Assembly: GCA_049454855.1 (NCBI GenBank)
Contig: JBMUAQ010000104.1
Coordinates: 1 to 6,218, forward strand
Source: UBA2093 sp049454855
GTDB lineage: Bacteria; Actinomycetota; Acidimicrobiia; Acidimicrobiales; Ilumatobacteraceae
Reading direction: 5' to 3'
DNA length: 6,218 bases
The position numbers and the translations under genes are program-made. Position 1 is the stretch's first letter, and the number at the start of each line of letters is the position of its first letter. The notes under the pieces were generated by a model. That model worked only from the letters and a program-made list of their open reading frames with translations, was not told the DNA's origin and made no database searches. This document shows positions 4,038 through 6,218 of this stretch, piece after piece.

Positions 4038-4799
4038 ATGGAAGATCTCGGCGGCGGCGAGTCCGTGGGGCGCGCCCAGCTCGGCGAGTCTCTCCCTGAT
4101 GCGGCGGCGGAACTGATCCATCCCCGACTCATCGGTTGCCTTCATCGTGGACTCGAACTGGGACTCGTGGCGCTCCAGGGCAGCGAGCTTGGTGTCCACC
4201 CAGTCAGAGACGTCCTCCACATGGTTCGGTTCGTCGGCCTCCCACAGCAGCAGCGCCGACGGCCGGTGGTGGGTGATGCCGTCCACCAGCTGGTGGCGGA
4301 GGAAATGCGGGTCACGCGCGGCCACGATCGCGTCGCACACGTTCAGTCCGGTGTTCCGGTGGTCCGGGTGCAGGCGGTAGCGCTTCCAGGGGTCATGCGA
4401 GAGCACCACATCGGGTCGCAGCGTGCGGATGGCGAGAGCGATCCGCTCCGTGGCCTCGCGCGAATGCTCCAGGTCGCCGTCCACGTACCCGAGGAACGAC
4501 ACCGTGCCCTGCGATCCCAGGGCGGCCGCTGCGGCGCGTTGCTCCACCTGCCGTGCCGCCACCAGTGCCGCGATGTCCGCATCCGGGTTCCATGTTCCCT
4601 TCGAGCCGTCCGTGCACACGAGGTGATGGATCTGCGTGCCGGCCGCGGCCCACTTCGCGAGTGTGCCCCCGCACCCGAACTCCACGTCGTCGGGGTGCGC
4701 ACCGACCGCGAGCACCGGGCCCGGTGCCGCGAGGTCCCGGCTCCACTGCGGTTGTGCCGATGTGACGGGCGGGGTCTGGCCCGGGTCGTTCGCGCTCAT
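4020..4799 (-). CDS. PIG-L/LmbE family N-acetylglucosaminyl-type deacetylase
   Basis: A 259-residue zinc-dependent deacetylase of the PIG-L/LmbE family, which removes acetyl groups from N-acetyl sugars and conjugates; relatives include MshB and Mca of mycothiol metabolism. The signature AHPDD (34-38) supplies zinc ligands His35 and Asp38 and the base Asp37, followed by FGCGGTLAKW. HPDH (144-147) gives the third ligand, His147, and the region DPWKRYRLHPDHRNTG is typical of the actinobacterial group. The start is ATG 4799-4797, which overlaps the cofC stop as ATGA, so translation is probably coupled to cofC. The open frame continues upstream inside cofC, but Arg-rich sequence there shows it is not coding. 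No signal peptide is visible. The substrate is unknown: a mycothiol step is possible, but this is not a clear MshB or Mca. Confidence 0.93.
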   Translation of the reverse strand: MSANDPGQTPPVTSAQPQWSRDLAAPGPVLAVGAHPDDVEFGCGGTLAKWAAAGTQIHHLVCTDGSKGTWNPDADIAALVAARQVEQRAAAAALGSQGTVSFLGYVDGDLEHSREATERIALAIRTLRPDVVLSHDPWKRYRLHPDHRNTGLNVCDAIVAARDPHFLRHQLVDGITHHRPSALLLWEADEPNHVEDVSDWVDTKLAALERHESQFESTMKATDESGMDQFRRRIRERLAELGAPHGLAAAEIFHAMTRL

Positions 4800-5371
4800 G
4801 GTGTGGTGGTCCTCCTGCGGTCGAGTTCGTCGAGATCGTCGAGTGTGTCGAGGTCGAGGCCGAGCTGGACATCCTCGACGATGCGGTGGGGCAGGCCGGT
4901 CGCGGCGGCGGCAGCAACGTGGGCGGCCAGGCTGCCGGGCCCGTAGCAGAACCCGAAACGTGCATCCGCGGGCATCGACAGCACGTTCGTGCCGTCGCGG
5001 TGCCGGTCGGGCACCAGCACAATCTCGCCCCGGTGCACCAGGTGGGAGAACGTCGTGGCGAGCGGGAGGTCGGCGTGGCTCACCACCACGTGTGCGGCGC
5101 CGTCGCGCCGTGCAGCTGCGATGCCGCATGCGACGGCGGCGTTCAAACCCGGTGAGTCCTGCTGAACGGGGGATGCGCCCACTGACTCGGCCCACGAACG
5201 TGTGGCATCGTCGTCACACACCACGTAGACGGACCACGGCGCGCCTGAGGCGACGACCTGTTCCGCGCACCGACGGGCCAGTGCAGCCCGTGCATCGGCA
5301 TCGAGAACGCCGGCCAGGCGCCCCTTTGCCGCGGCGAACGACTTCACCGGAACCACGAGTGCCACGTCCAT
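4796..5371 (-). CDS. cofC: CofC/FbiD, 2-phospho-L-lactate (or PEP) guanylyltransferase
   Basis: A 191-residue nucleotidyltransferase of coenzyme F420 synthesis. CofC joins GMP from GTP to 2-phospho-L-lactate; the actinobacterial version, FbiD, prefers phosphoenolpyruvate, giving the precursor that FbiA attaches to Fo. Visible landmarks are PVKSF (8-12) with Lys16 and Arg18 near the GTP site, HADLP (99-103) with the metal-binding Asp101, DGTNVLSMP (126-134), the conserved FGFCYGPGSLAAH (139-151), and GLDLDTLDDL (171-180). The start is ATG 5371; a TTG one codon upstream (5374) is possible but less likely. TAGGCT ends 7 bases before the ATG, suggesting a leaderless transcript. It is divergent from gpsA, as the M. 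tuberculosis fbiD gene is oppositely oriented to gpsA2, and is coupled to the PIG-L gene. fbiA, fbiB and fbiC are not in the window. Confidence 0.94.
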   Translation of the reverse strand: MDVALVVPVKSFAAAKGRLAGVLDADARAALARRCAEQVVASGAPWSVYVVCDDDATRSWAESVGASPVQQDSPGLNAAVACGIAAARRDGAAHVVVSHADLPLATTFSHLVHRGEIVLVPDRHRDGTNVLSMPADARFGFCYGPGSLAAHVAAAAATGLPHRIVEDVQLGLDLDTLDDLDELDRRRTTTP

Positions 5372-5378
5372 CAACCCC

Positions 5379-5384
5379 AGCCTA
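5379..5384 (-). promoter_or_regulatory. Candidate -10 (TAGGCT) for leaderless cofC
   Basis: TAGGCT on the minus strand fits the actinobacterial TANNNT -10 and is 7 bases before the ATG at 5371, the distance expected if transcription starts at the initiation codon. GGGG in the spacer could alternatively act as a poor SD. Confidence 0.45.
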
Positions 5385-5407
5385 CGAACGGCTCATGTTC
5401 ACTGACC

Positions 5408-5413
5408 TACGCT
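5408..5413 (+). promoter_or_regulatory. Candidate -10 (TACGCT) for leaderless gpsA
   Basis: TACGCT fits TANNNT and ends 6 bases before the ATG at 5420, the geometry of a leaderless message. GGAAGA lies next to the ATG, too close for a normal SD. No good -35 is seen. Confidence 0.45.
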
Positions 5414-5419
5414 GGAAGA

Positions 5420-6218
5420 ATGGCAGCGATCCGGATGGCGGTTGTGGGGGCCGGGAGCTGGGGCACCACGGTCGCCTCGCTTGCGGCCGAGAACACCCCC
5501 ACCGTGCTGTGGGCGCGGCGCGGTGACGTGGCCGACGAGATCAACTCGCGCCACACGAACACCACCTACCTCGGTGGACGTGCCCTGAGCAGCCGTCTCG
5601 AGGCCAGTACATCGCTCGCCGACACGGTGTCGTCGGCCGACGTGGTGGTGATGGCGGTGCCGTCCCACGTCTTCCGGGACACCCTCGACGAGGTCGCCGC
5701 CCACGTGCGCCCCTGGGTCCCCGTCGTCAGCCTCACCAAGGGCCTCGAGCCCGGCACCAACCTCCGGATGACCGAGATCGTGGACGAGGTGCTGCCCGGC
5801 CACCCGGTCGGGGTGCTCACCGGTCCGAACCTGTCCCGAGAGATCCTCGACGGGCAGGCCGCGGCCGCGGTGATCGCGCTCGGGGTCCCCCACATCAGCG
5901 AGGTCCTGCAGCGGGTGTTCGCCTCGGACCTGTTCCGCGTCTACCCCAACGACGACGTCGTCGGTTGCGAGATCGCCGGTGCGGTCAAGAATGTGATTGC
6001 GCTCGCGTCGGGGATCGCCGATGGGCTCGGCACGGGTGACAACACCCGTGCGACGGTCATCACGCGGGGCTTCGGCGAGATGATGCGGATCGGCACCGCG
6101 CTCGGTGGTCGTTCGGAGACCCTCTCCGGTCTCGCCGGGATGGGTGACCTCATCGCAACGTGCATCGCAGCGGAGGGGCGCAACCGGAGCTTCGGGGAGC
6201 AGCTCGGCCGCGGGCGCC
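5420..6218 (+). CDS. gpsA: Glycerol-3-phosphate dehydrogenase [NAD(P)+] (incomplete at window end)
   Basis: The first 266 residues of GpsA, which reduces dihydroxyacetone phosphate to sn-glycerol-3-phosphate for phospholipid synthesis in the cytosol. The Rossmann nucleotide site is VVGAGSWGTT (8-17). Further landmarks are VSLTKGLE (Lys107), LTGPNLSREI (133-142), EIAGAVKNVIAL (184-195) with the catalytic Lys190, GDNTRATVITRG (206-217), and GLAGMGDLIATC (237-248) with Asp243, then GRNRSFG (253-259). Full-length family members have about 330 residues, so roughly 60 are missing beyond the window edge; no frameshift is seen. ATG 5420 is taken as start; ATG 5435 is an alternative that leaves only four residues before the Rossmann strand. 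The gene is divergent from cofC across 48 bases that hold both promoters. M. tuberculosis has gpsA2 beside fbiD, which supports the assignment. Confidence 0.95.
   Translation, partial: MAAIRMAVVGAGSWGTTVASLAAENTPTVLWARRGDVADEINSRHTNTTYLGGRALSSRLEASTSLADTVSSADVVVMAVPSHVFRDTLDEVAAHVRPWVPVVSLTKGLEPGTNLRMTEIVDEVLPGHPVGVLTGPNLSREILDGQAAAAVIALGVPHISEVLQRVFASDLFRVYPNDDVVGCEIAGAVKNVIALASGIADGLGTGDNTRATVITRGFGEMMRIGTALGGRSETLSGLAGMGDLIATCIAAEGRNRSFGEQLGRGR

Noticed and set aside
4800..5195. N-terminal extension of the PIG-L protein to 391 residues
   Set aside because: The extension lies inside cofC in another frame, is Arg-rich, and the ATGA overlap gives the natural start at 4799.
1..6218. CRISPR array, tRNA, rRNA, insertion sequence or attachment site
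   Set aside because: No evenly spaced direct repeats with unique spacers, no cloverleaf seen, no transposase motif or terminal repeats; the only repeat arrays are coding lysine repeats and a short 14-bp tandem.

Overview
The window is GC-rich DNA with coding and regulatory habits typical of Actinomycetota: GTG starts, TANNNT hexamers just upstream of start codons, a CofC/FbiD enzyme for coenzyme F420, and a lysine/alanine-rich nucleoid protein. The order HU gene ... cofC, gpsA recalls the hupB ... fbiD, gpsA2 neighbourhood of Mycobacterium tuberculosis. An actinobacterium, possibly Acidimicrobiia, is my inference; there is no rRNA or other marker to settle it.

Layout, left to right. (1) Minus strand: a PIN-PhoH ATPase gene (440-1861, possibly starting at 1918), followed 28 bases later in the same direction by a small limonene-epoxide-hydrolase-like gene (19-411). 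(2) A long divergent intergenic region (about 1862-2462) that has no convincing gene but is packed with inverted repeats, perfect palindromes and two phased T-tracts. (3) Plus strand: an HU gene (2463-2747) and, 28 bases on, a separate gene for a 95-residue Lys/Ala/Pro protein (2776-3063), closed by a textbook intrinsic terminator (3123-3148). (4) Plus strand: a TIGR03084/maleylpyruvate-isomerase-like metal-binding protein (3210-3995). (5) Minus strand: cofC (4796-5371) overlapping a PIG-L/LmbE deacetylase gene (4020-4799) by an ATGA junction, converging on region 4. (6) Plus strand: gpsA (5420 to the window end, incomplete), divergent from cofC across 48 bases.

Functionally the window mixes nucleoid architecture (HU plus tail protein), RNA metabolism or stress (PIN-PhoH), cofactor F420 synthesis (cofC), phospholipid precursor synthesis (gpsA) and three small-molecule enzymes of unknown substrate. 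The most interesting points are the two-gene HU arrangement, in which the basic tail that mycobacterial HupB carries covalently appears as its own gene in another reading frame, and the unusually structured 600-base region upstream of it, which may hold a regulatory leader RNA or operators.
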